This document shows positions 37,101 through 51,200 of a stretch of DNA of 64,000 bases, one piece after another (within the stretch, counting starts at the first letter, position 1; each line of letters starts with the position of its first letter). The notes under the pieces were generated by a model. The model was not told where the DNA came from. It searched no databases and saw only the letters and a program-made list of their open reading frames with translations. Source of the stretch: Tubiluchus corallicola (Eukaryota > Priapulida > Priapulimorpha > Priapulimorphida > Tubiluchidae); assembly GCA_030141605.1 (NCBI GenBank), contig JAQGDQ010000037.1:687001-751000 (forward strand), written 5' to 3'. The translations under genes and the position numbers were made by a program.

Positions 37101-40100
37101 CTGTAAAGAATTATTTTGTTTCTTTATTCAGTAACTGTGATGGAGACACTTCCCCGGGAGAAAAGGCAGAAAGAAGCAAAGACAATCACATTATGTTTCT
37201 GTCAAGTGGATCTTGAGCCATTTATTAAAGGTATTTTTAGGAAATCTCTAAATGATCCTTGATTTTGAGAACATATATGGTCTCTGATATGAGATTACAC
37301 AAATTGCTTATTTTTCATTGACTGATGTATGTTTTTACCACCCATTTTTTTCAATAGTGTAAAATTTATGTTACTTATTGTCATTGATGCAGTATCCTAA
37401 GACATTACATTGGATGATTCCTGATGCCAGGATATCCAGCTTTGTGCAACGGTCCAAATTTTGCTGTATCAAAGGTGTAATGTCAAAATAACTAAACTTT
37501 TGACATCTTTTGCATGAAAAATAGACTTATTTTTTTTGTTTGTCTGCTGAATTGCATTAGAACTTCATTTGCAAAAATATTTTGTCCGTAATATTAGTGA
37601 ATCATGTCTTGTGCAATTATTGTGCATGTATTGCTGAACTGCCATTAAAACGAAAATGCAGGAGCTTTACACATGGATTTGTCTGAGCAGCGCCTCATTT
37701 ATGTTGCGAGCATGTCACGAACAGTAACGCCTGGATCACCGTCACTGAAAGACAAACATAGTTTACCTGCACAACATACTCAACAGAATCTGGTGCGTAT
37801 AAGTTATTTTTAAAGCTAATCATTGTGTTCATATATGTAACCAAGCTATGAAGGCTATTGTGTTTTATGCTGCATTATATATTTTACTAAAGCTTGATGT
37901 GTTTTAACAAAGTATACAGTGCTGCCAAGTTTGTTGCATTTTTTTGTTTGCACAGTAATATGATGTTTATAGTGGGGTTGTGTCTAAAGAGCAAGCCATT
38001 TTTGGTTTTATGTATTATTTGCCCAAGTAGTCTGCCTGGCTTGTAGGGGTTTATTTGAGTGAGGGCTAGCCGCACCCCTTTTGCACTCAGATAAAGTCAT
38101 AAATAATTCTTATATTTAACTGGTTTAAAGTGTACTTAAAAGGCTTTCTTATTTTTGTGCAATAAATAGCAACATAATCAGAAATTACTAAGATTAAAAA
38201 CATACATTTCACATAACCTGTTTTACAAAAAGATCAAAATTTAGCTTGGATTTTTTTTAATGTTAACTGTAAAGGAAAACTGATTAAATTACCTTTTAAA
38301 TAGTAATTCAAGGTCTATAAAAGTGCTCATTTGCTTGAACCAAAATAAGTTGTTTTAGAACTTGAGTCTGTGATAACGTGCTTTAAATGCCACCAAATTG
38401 TCCTTAAATGGAGTAAAATGTATGGGCGTCCGGACCTCACTGGGAGAGCATTGTAAGCTGGATTATTTGCACTGAAGAATGCTCCTTTCTTTTTTCAGCT
38501 CAGATCCTCCCCTTTCGCATGTGCTTCTGACGGAATGACTGTTTACTAGTTTAATGAGAGCGGAAAAGATTGGTTCCGAAATTCCATGTCGGAGTCAAGC
38601 CTTGTTGAAAGAATTTATTAAATTTGTGGCAGTGGTTGTTTTCTGACTCTAAGTTATACCACCAATGAATGCATACACTGTGCACATAGTAAAATGTTGG
38701 TGAGATTCAGAAATTTTGTCATGAATTCTCAGTAAAACTGTATTCCACCGCTCTAACAAAACTGATACCTTCGATCGTTTTCTCACTTATATAATAATGC
38801 TAAACAATGGACATTAAAATGCATCTGCCATATGTTGATTGATTGATCAATTTATCCTTGACTGAATAATGTTAATGTGAATTAATGTATTTTAGGCTCA
38901 GTTAATTGGAAGTGTATCAGTAGAAGAATCGCTGTTATCACCAAATGAATTGAAAGATGTCAATGTATTAAGCATTATGGTCCAGTCTTGTCATGCCCTA
39001 CCAGTAAACTGGGGACCAGATAATCATGCATATAACATATCCCTACCTGTTCCTTTTAATGGCGAGGTAAATATGATTATTACTTTGAATTAAAATAAAG
39101 TTAGTGTTACAGTCTAAAGCCCATCTGGTAGAAATGTACTTCAAAGGCTGCTCACAAACAGGTCTCAAGCTGTTAAATACAATAATATAAATTCTGATAG
39201 TCGAGAACTGCTGTATGGCATTTCACAGGGATCCATCTTAGGGCCATTGTTATTACTGTTATACATAAATGACATTCATAATATCACCAAGGCAAAAATT
39301 ATTTTATTTGCAGATGACACGAGTTTATTTCTAAAAATAAACAATCTAAATAACGTACGAGAAGTTAGCAGTGAATTACTCATCTCTAATTGGTTTCACA
39401 ATAACAAACTATCTTTAAATATCAGTAATACTAAATGCATAATTTTTAGACCGAAAAATACATATATTACACAAAATCTAAATTTTATGATTGGTAATGT
39501 CAATATCGAAATAGTAAAAGAAATAAAATTCTTGGGGATAATTTTACAAGAGCATCTAGACTGGACTTCTCGTATTAAATATACTGATAAAAAATGATCA
39601 GAAAGTCTAGGAATCATTACTTATATCCGACATTATTTTTGAAAATCACGCATAATTACTTTATACAATAGCTTAATTCTTCCTTATCTTAATTACTGTT
39701 CCATTCTTTGTCGAAAAACATATACTTCAAAATATCTAATCTATAGGTAGCCCAAAGAAAATTTTTGCACATTCTTTATAAACAAAATAGAAGAGCACGT
39801 ACAGATTAACACCCATTTTAAAGAATGTAAAATATTGTTAGTTGATGATTTAGTTAATTATAATATTGGTATGTGTGTGCGTGCGTGTGTGTACACGTGT
39901 GTGTGCGCATGAGTGTACTTGTGTGTGTGTAAAACAGTTAATTGACTACATCCAATCTTTTTTATAATCCAGTTCAATTAAATGTTAAATTTCATAGTAC
40001 TAGGTCAAATGAATTTAAAGTGCAGTACTGCAGAACGAACACAGCCAGACATCATTTAACATTCACAGGGCCTTTACTGTGGAATAAACTTTGACTAGAA

Positions 40101-43100
40101 ATAAAAAATGCTAAATCAGAACATATATTCAAACGTAAATTTAAGAAATCAATTCTTGAGTCATATGGGCCCAATTAGTCAATTTCTTTAATTGAAAATA
40201 ACACATCTTTATATTTTTTATCACAATTTTTGTAACACTGCAAAAATGGCTAACTTGGTTTATATCATTGAACCTGGCACATTATCACCATTAGCATTAA
40301 TTCATTATCATTGTCTTCACCATCACCATTGTCATCAGCAGTAATAATACCATTGTTGTCATCATTATCGTTAACATTATCAGCATCGTCATTATCATTT
40401 TCTCACTTCTGTGTTCTTCGCTCCATTTAACGTATTTTTTTTTCGTTGTTGTTATTTTAGTGTTATCCATGTTTAGATCATAAATTAATTTCTTCTGCTG
40501 CGCTCATAGCACTGTAATGCACTGTTAATTAGTAATTTTATAACTTTATTTTTGTATGTGCTAAATGGATGAATAAATAAATCTAAAATAAAAAAATAGA
40601 TCTAAAACAAATGTTTCCTGCATGAAAATTTTAATGTACAGCTGTCAAATGCAATAATTTTTCTTTTGCCAACAAACTAGTTATTTGATTCACTATTTCA
40701 AATTATATTATATTAATCAGTAATGTAAAAAATATTATTATTACATGTTTTTGATTAGAATTCAGAGCTAGCTTGCTTTGTTTATTAGGAGGAGAAAGTA
40801 ATCCTTTTTCCGTATGGTTCGTTTCACTCATGCAAAGAACCGAAGGATACGCAGCTATACTGGGCGGGTCCATACCCACCAAAGCCATTTCCTGAAATGT
40901 GAGTTGTCAAGTTGTTCTTAACAACAAAAGCCAAAAAACGATATATTTGTCATTAACATTAATATCAGTATGGCGGTTTTGCATATTTTCTAGAAAAAGT
41001 TTGCTACTATGGTAGTTAAATAATTAAAGGACCAAGATCGAAATTGTCAAATAAGAATGTGAGGCTCATGGCTGAGTGGTTAGATATACATACACGTGTG
41101 GTTGCCTTGGTTTGATACAAGTTCGCTCCAATTGGTATTATTGATAAACCTTTGCTGTTTATCTCATACAGGGAGAATTATGTTTACATACAAATATGGC
41201 TGAGAAATATCTGCCTTTCCAATCTTCTAGTCATCTTAGAGTGATTTTATTGATAGTAAGTGAGGTTCCAGTCCTGCCACAAAAGCTTGTTAGTAGACCT
41301 CTACCTTAAATGTCAATATCTGGAATGCAGCTTACCGAAGTGTGTAAAGAAATTCCAGTGCAGTCTGTAATAAAGCATTTCGATCCAGAGCCACACGAGT
41401 ATAATTGGGGTCAGTTGCTTAGAGGCAGTTGAGTGTTCTGTGTTTTCAGTGTCGACATCAAATTCGCTATGGTTAGCTTATGTTAGTTAGTGTATTCAAA
41501 ATTGTTGATCTTCTAATTAATTTCTTTGTACACCAATATAAATGTCTTAGTTGAGGATTACAATGAGGATTCATATATCAGTTTTAAGAACTGTCTGTTC
41601 TGAACCAAATCAACTATGTGTGTTTAAACTAAACTAATGTCTTGGTTTTTAGAGTGACCATTGTCATTTTCACATTCATATTTGTGCACTAGGCAGTGTA
41701 TTTGTTTTGAAGATTGTTTTTGTTTCCTTCTTGCATCAGGCGCTTTGAAGAAATTCCCATTGAAAACTGTAATGGTGGTGATTTAAAAGATTCGCAGGTA
41801 AGAAATTAGTAATTAGCTGCTAGCTAAACTTTTACATTGAATTGATTTGACACATTTTGTTTCTGTATCACTAATTTTAAAAATAAAAGAATCATTTACC
41901 AGCCAGAAAGAATTACAAAAGTTGCATTTGCAGTTGCAGGTCTTCCTTTGCTTGTTTTGCATTGTAGTAGGTTTCGGTGTTTAACCAAAAACCTTCTCAC
42001 TGATCAGCTCTAGGAATAAATGAGATTGCAAGACATGTATTTTGGCAGGGTACATATGGTTTTGCATGTATACTTCTGGCTCATGATTTCCTAATTGCTT
42101 GGTTTGGACAATTTCATTAGGTGCAGTGGTTCAGGCTGCTTACTTCATAGAGGAAGATAAATAGATAAAAAATAAATAAAAAGTTTATTATTTTCATGCA
42201 AAAGTTGCAGTTTAAAAACTGAATAAATTTGCAATCATAATAAAAAGGCAAGGAAGGATGTGTATACATGCGAATGCAGTTAAAATACTTCTGCCAGCTC
42301 AATGGCTTATCTTAGACGGGTACTCTTGACAAGACCTAGGCTTTAGTCACTTCACAAATGTCGTATCGAATAAACCCTGCCTCTGAATGTTGTTTGCCAA
42401 AGTGTGTTTCTTATTATTGAATTGAACTTACTTAACAAATTATGTATTTTAAATTTCCTAAGTTATTTTATTTATTTTTTTAGCAAACTATGTTCCAAGT
42501 AACCATTAAAAATAGGTCCGGTTATTTTTCTTTTTTGTACAAATATTGTCAATAATGTGCCACACTCGAACTTACTTGAGTAGCTGTTATATAATAATGT
42601 GTAGGTAATAGTGTGCAGATATAATTAACTATTCTATGGTGAAATGTATTATTATAATGAAACACTTGTAAATACTAGTATTGGTTTACTAGGGCATTCA
42701 TCATAGAAAAATGGCAGAAACAAGTAAGCCTCATGTGTCATGGAATATGGTAAGGAGGTGTCTTTTGGATAAAGTAACTACAGAATGGTAAGCATTGGAG
42801 TAATAATCCTTATTTTTAAACTGTAATTAGTTTGCAGGTTCAGCAAGGAAAATAAAGAAATGAAAATGATCATAAAATAAATTAAAAATTGAAAATTAAG
42901 TGTCAGTTTATCTGTTTTCACAGTTTGGAAACAAAAGTGTAATTTCCAGTCTAGTACATGATTCATCTGTAGTGTTATTACACAAAAGTGTACTAACAAA
43001 AAGTCATTTCCAACTTTATGTATTTGCTTGATATTTTGCTAGTACTTGCTTCATTTCAATCGGTAAGTGTTGGAAGTGTGTATATATAATGAACGGTGTG

Positions 43101-43771
43101 AAATAAAAATAAATTAAAGCAGCATTACACTTTACCTAATTGGTGATGTGTTTGTGGAAACAAATTGCATTTGAATGTAGGTAAAAATCTAACTTAACTA
43201 TGTCAGTTCATATTGGTAAGGAATCATCAGTAGAAATGATGCTTTATCAGGTTTTGTGCTTAAAGGGATTTTCCACATGGTGTTCAACTGCCATCATATT
43301 GGTGATTTTGTAGTTGCAGCAGTAATGTTGCAGTAACAAATTTATTCTCCACGATGTATTGATTTTGATAATGCTAATAACACCTCTAAATGTTGTGCAC
43401 ACTTCATATCTTATGCGTTATGAAGAGTTTGCAACTGCCTAAAGCTAAACAGCCTAATCACTGTCTAGGGTCATGTGCATTACTTATGTTGACATGTTAA
43501 TTAACTTTGGTGGAATAAATTGCCTCTGTGCGTGTCAACATTGTATCAAAATTGGATGTAGGGCACTATTGGAGGATCCTCTTTGGTAAACATGCTACCT
43601 GTTGACGATTGTTTGCCTTCTTGTAATGGCTACTGTTTTAAGTCAAATTGTCTTTGAAGTTTCCAGCAGAACATATCGAAAAGCCGCCATTGGCCAATTC
43701 TAATAACAAGAGTACATGCTCCACCTGGGATGACAACACAAATGCCTAAGACAACCAAACCACAAGGACAG
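34115..43771 (+). CDS. CFAP70: CFAP70 exons 1-9 (N-terminal part)
   Basis: Exons: 34115-34261, 35530-35719, 37132-37230, 37662-37792, 38896-39066, 40789-40898, 41740-41797, 42693-42787 and 43660-43771 (residues 1-371). Exon 1 starts [14 protein letters not shown]; the second Met (34121) is an alternative start. Recognisable parts: C2-like [12 protein letters not shown] then [15 protein letters not shown] (exon 2), [14 protein letters not shown] (exons 3-4), [19 protein letters not shown] (exon 5), [12 protein letters not shown] and [14 protein letters not shown] (exon 6), GIHHRKM and [13 protein letters not shown] (exon 8), and [16 protein letters not shown] (exon 9). Exon 9 was placed by homology and by phase: its T completes the codon left by exon 8. 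Confidence 0.9.
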
Positions 43772-46700
43772 GTATTGTTCGTGTAGAATGGATGATCCCA
43801 AAATACTATGATAGCCACAACAACTGTTTGGTTTGAACAACTACAATTGGAAAAAAACTTTTTTAAGTGTTCTATTTAAGCTATTTAATTGTGCGGCTGA
43901 AAAAAATTATACATGCTTGCATAATTTAACCTCCTCTACATTATAGCTTTGAGTGTGTCCAGCTGTATAAAAAAACAAAAGACTATATAATTTTAAATTT
44001 TGTAATAACCTTTTAATTTGCTAGATTTGTGTTTAATGTAATAGGTAAGGTCTCTGTCTTTCGGACACTAAAGTTTATTCTGAAATTTTATTGTACTTCA
44101 TTATTGGGGGTAAGCAAGCACACTCATAGAAACCCTATAGTTTTCACAAAGTAATCATCAATTAAGAATTTACACTTTACTGGCATTGGTGCGGTGACAA
44201 CAATGGCTGGCAAATCATTCCATTATTTTCTATTCTCACTGTAAATTAATATTTATGAATGACGAGATGCGACCGCTCTTTAAAAAGTTTTAAACTATGT
44301 CTTATAGTTTTTAAATCAACAACTAAATTAAAGAAATTTTCAGGCAAAATGTTTTCTTGACATCCTGGACAGAATTTTATAAATCTCAATAAGATCGTCG
44401 CAGTATCTTAATCCAAGTATGGTTAAAATTTATACTACGTATCAATGTAGTATTCTAAAATAGCTTTATTATGCCATTTTCCTGGTTATAGTTATGATTA
44501 AAATATGGCAGTGGGGTTAATGTAACTTGGACAGTCGTGGACATATAAGGTTCTTCTGTGGAACAGAGCAATGAAATTTATTGCATTTTTGCGGCTCAAC
44601 AAACAGTTCGAACAATTTTTCACACATTTAGAAGTCTAACTAGCTACTGACACACAACGTCAAGATTGCCTTTGAAGTTTTTCTGGTCAAAACAGTAAAG
44701 TTCTGGTCCTGTTGCTGATAATTTTAAGCAATTGTTTAGTCTGAATTTTTGCCGAAAGATGTTACAATTCTCAGCCTTGACTTGGTTTTCATCGCAACTT
44801 GATAACAACGGGGCAAATAACTTACACGTTGCAACTAACATGCCACAAGATGTTTAACAGAAGTTTATCGCTCATATATCCGTTTTGGTAAGATACTGTT
44901 AAAAAAGAATGCCCAAAATTACTAGAAAAAAGCAATCCCAAAGTTAAAAACATGAAAACTGAAGAAAATAACATGTCATGGGATGGAAATCAATTCTGGA
45001 AACATTGCGAATAGATAGGATTGCTGCTTAACACAGAAGATGATATCAAAAATAGGAAACAAGGGCAATGTACGGTTTTGTCAAAATTAAATCAGTTCTC
45101 ACCAGCAAGAAACTATCCCTCAAAACAAGGCTGAGATTCTTTAATGTAACTAGTATCTTCATGTACAACAGTGGAATGTGGGACTTAACTGCAATGCAGG
45201 AAGCAGAAAATAAATGTATCTCACAGAGGCCTTATCTGAAAAATCTTAAAAATAATATGGCCATATATTATTTCAAATGAGCAACTGTATAATAGTATCA
45301 TAGAAGAACATTGGAGCACTAAATTCAGAATCAGAAGACTAAGATGGGTAGGACATTTAAAGAGGTTGCCAGAAACAACACCAGTAAGATTAGCATTAAA
45401 CGAGGCACTGAAACCTACTAAACAAACTCCAAACCAAAAACAACCTGGATATCAGGAATTAAAGATTTACAACAGCTGGAACCAAACCTAATAATAGATC
45501 ACGGAAATTGAAAATATTAGCTGCAGGCAGGAAACAGTAGAGTGCTCTAATAAAGGATAGAGGCTCTATGTCTACAATAGATGTTTAGAGCAACAGAAGA
45601 AGAAGAAGAAGAAGTTCATTGGGGAGAGTTGGCGTAGATCCTTGATTCTCTTCAGTCAAGCAAATGTTGCCTTAGCAAGGGCTTGTCCTTTCAGAGATCA
45701 GTCCTTCACTGTTGTAAGTCATAAGGTGCATCCTGCAGCCAGCTGTGTACTGGAAAGCCACAGAATAGGTAATAGCTGTAAACTATGATCTGCACTGTGA
45801 TGAACCCAGCTGTAACTGTGTACAGCGCCTGTTTGTAAGATGGGAGCGACCGGTTTATCCGATCTCTGAACTCAGCTGATCTTTAAAACATAAGTTTCGG
45901 TCTGGACAGTAGAGCCACGTCAAACTCGACGACATTTAATTTTGAATGGTAGAGATAGGAACGATATGTGGCATATAACCTACAAATCCCGAATTTATTT
46001 CTTTTGATAATCTATAACTATAGGCATAAACTGTATATAATGCCTGTGCAATTTTCACTCAGTTTTTGTATGGAGGTAGTTCTCAAGACATAACTGAAAT
46101 TGAAGCAGCATAGCTAGTTGATTGATTTTTTAAATATGTTGACTTCTTAGACTCAGAGGGCGATGTGTAATGGCCACTGAGTAAAATCGCCCAAGTTGGC
46201 ATAAAATTAGGTTAATATTGTTTTCAAGATTTTGAACCGCTTTGGATTCTGTGTAGCGTTTCTGCGGTAGCTTCTACCATCAAAGTTGCATTGATTCTAT
46301 GTAGAATCTATGTAGCTCTGGTACTTTGGGATGTCCGGATTTCCCGCGTGAGCATGTTTACGCTACATTGGAGACAGAGTGATAGGCCAATATGCTTGAC
46401 GTCAATTATATCCTATGGTTCAACTTTCGTTAATGAGCAGGCTAATTTTAATTTTTGGTTCGGTTAGTTTGCTTTAGGTGTTGGCTGTTTTATGTGCCAT
46501 AACATTATTAATTAATTTAAACATTATAACATAAGAAACCACAATCAAACCACCTGTGAGCCCACACCAAGCCAAATTAGCTGTGAAACTTAATTTCATT
46601 AAGATACTAATTTAATTTAAGTAAATATTAATTTTGCTTTTTGGTATCTCGTATAATTCGGCAGTACCTTTTGTTGCATAACTTTAAACAAATTACTATT

Positions 46701-48179
46701 TATGTGCTTTCTTGAACAACTTCAAATGTCAACAAGTTCAGTATAGTCCAACAAACAGTTATTATGTTACTGAAAAATGAATGCTAATCTGAATAAGCTA
46801 AACTAAACTGGTGTGACACGCTTTCTGTTTTTATGTATAGGATGCAGAGAGTTGTCATGGCATGATGTATGCTAATTTTACACCTCTGCTGTATCCAGGT
46901 GGTAAGTATTGTTCTTTGTTCTTTGTCACTTTGTGCGTTTAAACTGTATTTATTATAGTACACAAAAAATTAGAACAATACATACCTGAACAGGTGGAAT
47001 CTTATAACGGTACTAGGTGATTGGCTAACAGGTTTATAAAAAAGAACCTCTAACGTGAAGACAGTGAAGTAACTTTGTTTTGTTATACTGCAAACGAATG
47101 ACCTGCAGAGTTAACACAGTATCGTATTGGTACATTATAAACATTAGTTTTGGAAATTAGTGAAGTTGTAGAAAATTTTGATAAGATAAGATAAATAGGA
47201 TCTTTATTTAAAGGCCTATGTAACCCCAACAGACATTGAAGTTTCTTTAATGCATTATCATGATTACACAGAGAATTCATAGCTATTATTAAACAAAAGA
47301 GATTTTCTGGCAAATTTTGAATGCATGCATTGCTGTAAAGATCCCCATGTTTCGCATCTTTGTCAGGAGTGAGCCAGAAAGTGTCTTTGGTTACAGATGT
47401 TTGTTTAGCGATGTTTGGTAACCTTGTGACTGCAGTCATTACGTTGTTTGTCTCATACAACGAAAGTGGCAGTTTTTCAAATTTAAAACTGCTAACAATG
47501 AAGTGATAAAACATCAAAACAAACAAGTTTTACAGTAAGTTTATAAAAAAATAAATTGAATATTCATAATGAGATTAGGATTTTAAGTTGTGAAAGCTTG
47601 CAGTTTAGTGAGAATTTAGTTTCACTTCAAACTCGATAGCTAGGATGAGCTATAGGCTCCTTTACATCCAGGCTGAGTGTACTAAAGCAATACATAGTAT
47701 AAATAAACATAAAAAAATATGAAATACAACTTTATACAAATTTTAATTTATACAAATGTACAAAATTATCAGTGAATGAAAGATTTTCAGATTTAATTTC
47801 AACTGATAAAATGAGTTTCACTTAACGATGCTCATATTTTAATAGTTAAAAATATGTTTTTATCTACTATATCTTTGTTGTTTTTTTCAGTTACCTGTTT
47901 GCAAGGTGGCTTCAGAATTTTGGCATACAATGAAGTAGAGATGTTTGAACATACTAAGAGGGCACATCCTCAGGCAAGGTGTTTTTGAAAGCAGAAATAG
48001 CTCAATCATTGCTTTGTTTCATCCCTTATTATTTTTGTGTTGGTCAGATGTGGTAAACATACTACTTGTCAAGTTTAGGATTTTACCTTATTTTGCTCCC
48101 ACTAAACTTTATACAGGTTTATTGTATGATGGGAGAAAAGGTTAGAGGGGGAGAAATGGACAGGAGGGAGGGAGAGGGA

Positions 48180-48261
<82 letters not shown>

Positions 48262-51200
48262 TGTCAAGTCATTCAATTTGTAAAAACAACTTCATGGCTT
48301 TTCTAATATTTTAAATTAACCTTATAAGAAAAAAAATTAATTAATTTTTAATTATGTGGCATAAAAATGTTTTAAACTGAAATAGAATTGTAGCTTTCAT
48401 AGCAGTTTCATTTAATTGATATTTGTTTGGCAGACTCTGTGTTCATGCTTTGGTAAAGTAAAAATTGTTACAGATTGATGGTAAAAGCTTGACAAAACTA
48501 GGAGGATTTGCTGGTAGCATAGCTGAGAGCAAAAAACTTCCATCCATGAAAAGAGGAGTATGTATCTCTTTGCATATGGAAATCCTTTAAATGTATTAAT
48601 CAACTAATGTGCATTACATTTCTTGTTGTTTGGCATATATGCTATTCGATAAAAGAAATTAAAATTTCTAACACTGTCAGTGTATTTGTTTCTCACAATT
48701 TATTTTATTGAAATTTTTTTTGCAGGGTTCAAGAATGACAACGTGTATTGATGAAACCACAGTTCCAGGGCTTCAGCTTATAAGAGATTATGATGAACCC
48801 AGAACGTACGCTTTAATGAGATTCACTTTAGAGAAACCTCTTGTGCCTAAGAAAGAGCTGAAAACTTTGGCAAGAAAGTAAGTCAGTAGCTGCCATTAAG
48901 ATTGTTTTTACTAGCTTTTGGACTTAATGTTTCACTTTGGTTTGCCATTCGTGTTAGTTTTGTTTCTAAGTAAAATTTCCTGATTGTGGCAATTTGGATA
49001 AAAATTTGTGTATTTAAAAAAGGTACAGATAAATGTGAGAGTCAATGTTTCTCAAGATTACTGTTTAGACAAAGTACATTCAGTACACACAGATTTGCAT
49101 TGTTCTACTGTAGTAAAATGTCAAATATTTGAAATCCAGTTACGTAAAATTTCTGCTGTTTAAATTAGTTTGTGTGTTTGTGGGTGGATGCATGAGTGTG
49201 TATGTGTGTGTGTGCTTATACATGATCATGCAAATGTATATATGTTGGTGAGTCAACACACAAGTTAGTTAGAAGTGCATGTGTGCATGCGTATGTGTAT
49301 ATTTATATATGATCATATGATCATGTAAATGTGTATGAGTTGGTGAGTTAAGACACAAGTTAGTTAGAAGTGACTAAACATATTAAGTGGTCAGTACATG
49401 AGTACAATACCCACAACTAGCAACTGCCAACTTTATGAACTTTCGTGACAAAAAGTTAACTTGCTATTTTACTGTTTGTTTACTGTGTGTGTGAATCGTT
49501 GTTTTGCATGTTACAGAGTTCTAGATTATATTCATCCAAAGAAAAGATTGCCTCCATTAGAAGTAGGTGCTGACAAGGTCAGTGTTCAATTCGTTTTCTT
49601 TCACATCATTACAATTAAACACAGAGATCAGCATTTTGATATCTGAAATCATGTAGAAAATGATACCAGTTTAAGCTGTAAATGACAGCAGCAGTTTCAT
49701 TAGTGGTTCTCTGGATAAATGTGTATTGAAAAAAAACTTTACTGTCAGAATATCAATGTATAACACTATTTCTTGTACTAACTTGTGATTTGTTGTACAA
49801 AATTTAACCATTTATGGTAACTAGACTATGGCTTCTGTGGGGTACAACCGTTTATATAGAATCACACTTTCGAACAAATCAGTATAACGTTAAATAACAG
49901 TACGTAAACAATAGATCATTTATAATATCTTTATTCCACAGCTAATTTACTTACTTCAATACTGCTTTAAATCTATCGCTAATATACCGTACAAATTTTG
50001 GATAGAAGTTGATGTCGAATTTTTGGTTATAAAATCGTGATTTATACCATATAATATGTTCAAAACAGTAAATTGTTTCACTGCCTGACATACCACGCAC
50101 AGAAGCAACTGTGTTTTACAAAATTTTTTCACTTAAAGGCTAATATTTCAAACTTTCAGCACCAACAAACGAGTAATTGTGAACATTCGAAGACAAAGCA
50201 AAAGATGAGCTAACGATTTGTAAAGACGTTTTCCCCACTTTCCAATTTTAAAATGCTATGGTATTAAATGTTTGTTTATCCAAGGATTCAAGCTATAATA
50301 TGATTTGGTTTGCCTACCAAACTGACCTGTTCAATTCTCCATCAAACGCACATGTACTGAAAGTAATGCGATTAATGTAATGTAATCCTAAAAAGTTTTT
50401 ACTTCTGGTTCTTGCCATTAAGGATATATGCATGCTGTCATATTATAATCACTATTAGTAACGATATACGTATTTTTTCAATGTTTCCATAAATTAAATT
50501 CCAAGTAAATTCTTTACTTAGTTACTTGCTAACTACTTGTATGCTGTGTGTGCAGTGTTTACAGAAAATAATTTTCTTTCAAGTGTTATAACTGTGTGTG
50601 TAATTTTTAATGCAGGCTGTCGAAGAATATCACACAGAAATTATCAAAGTGGCTCAATCTCTCATCAGTGAACTCAGGTAAATATAACATTTTCATAGTT
50701 TTGCATAATCTTAGGCAGTTTGTTTATAACTGTTTTATAATTTTACTGATAGAGAATTTGCATGTGGCTTGTATTCTGCATTCACTCGACTCCGTTGCTT
50801 TATTTGTGTTGCACACTAAATGGAGTTTTGTAGATTCTTACAATCATTGCAACTGGTAATAGGAGTTTACTTTTTTAGCAAACAAGAAACGGTGCAATGC
50901 AATGCAGAGACAGCTGAGCAACAGAAACAAAAACTTATGCAGGCTCTAAAGGTGTCTGGCAAATATTTTGCATATAAAGAACAACTGAAAAATTCTGTTA
51001 TTAAAATCGTCCGGGAAAAATACTTAAGGACAACATCGTTTACAGATGATGGAGAGCTGCAGGTTTCTTTTTATTGCTTTTGCTTTGAATTAATAAAATA
51101 CGTGAGGAAATGTTTGCAAGTAATTGTGACTGGTATTTCATAATTTTTCTGCCTCATGACTTGCTTATGTAATGTATTTGTTGTTGTCTTGCTCTGCAAG

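Noticed and set aside
47974-47981. Using the GT at 47979 as the donor of CFAP70 exon 11
   Set aside because: It shifts the frame and gives a stop early in exon 12, while the GC donor keeps a conserved frame.
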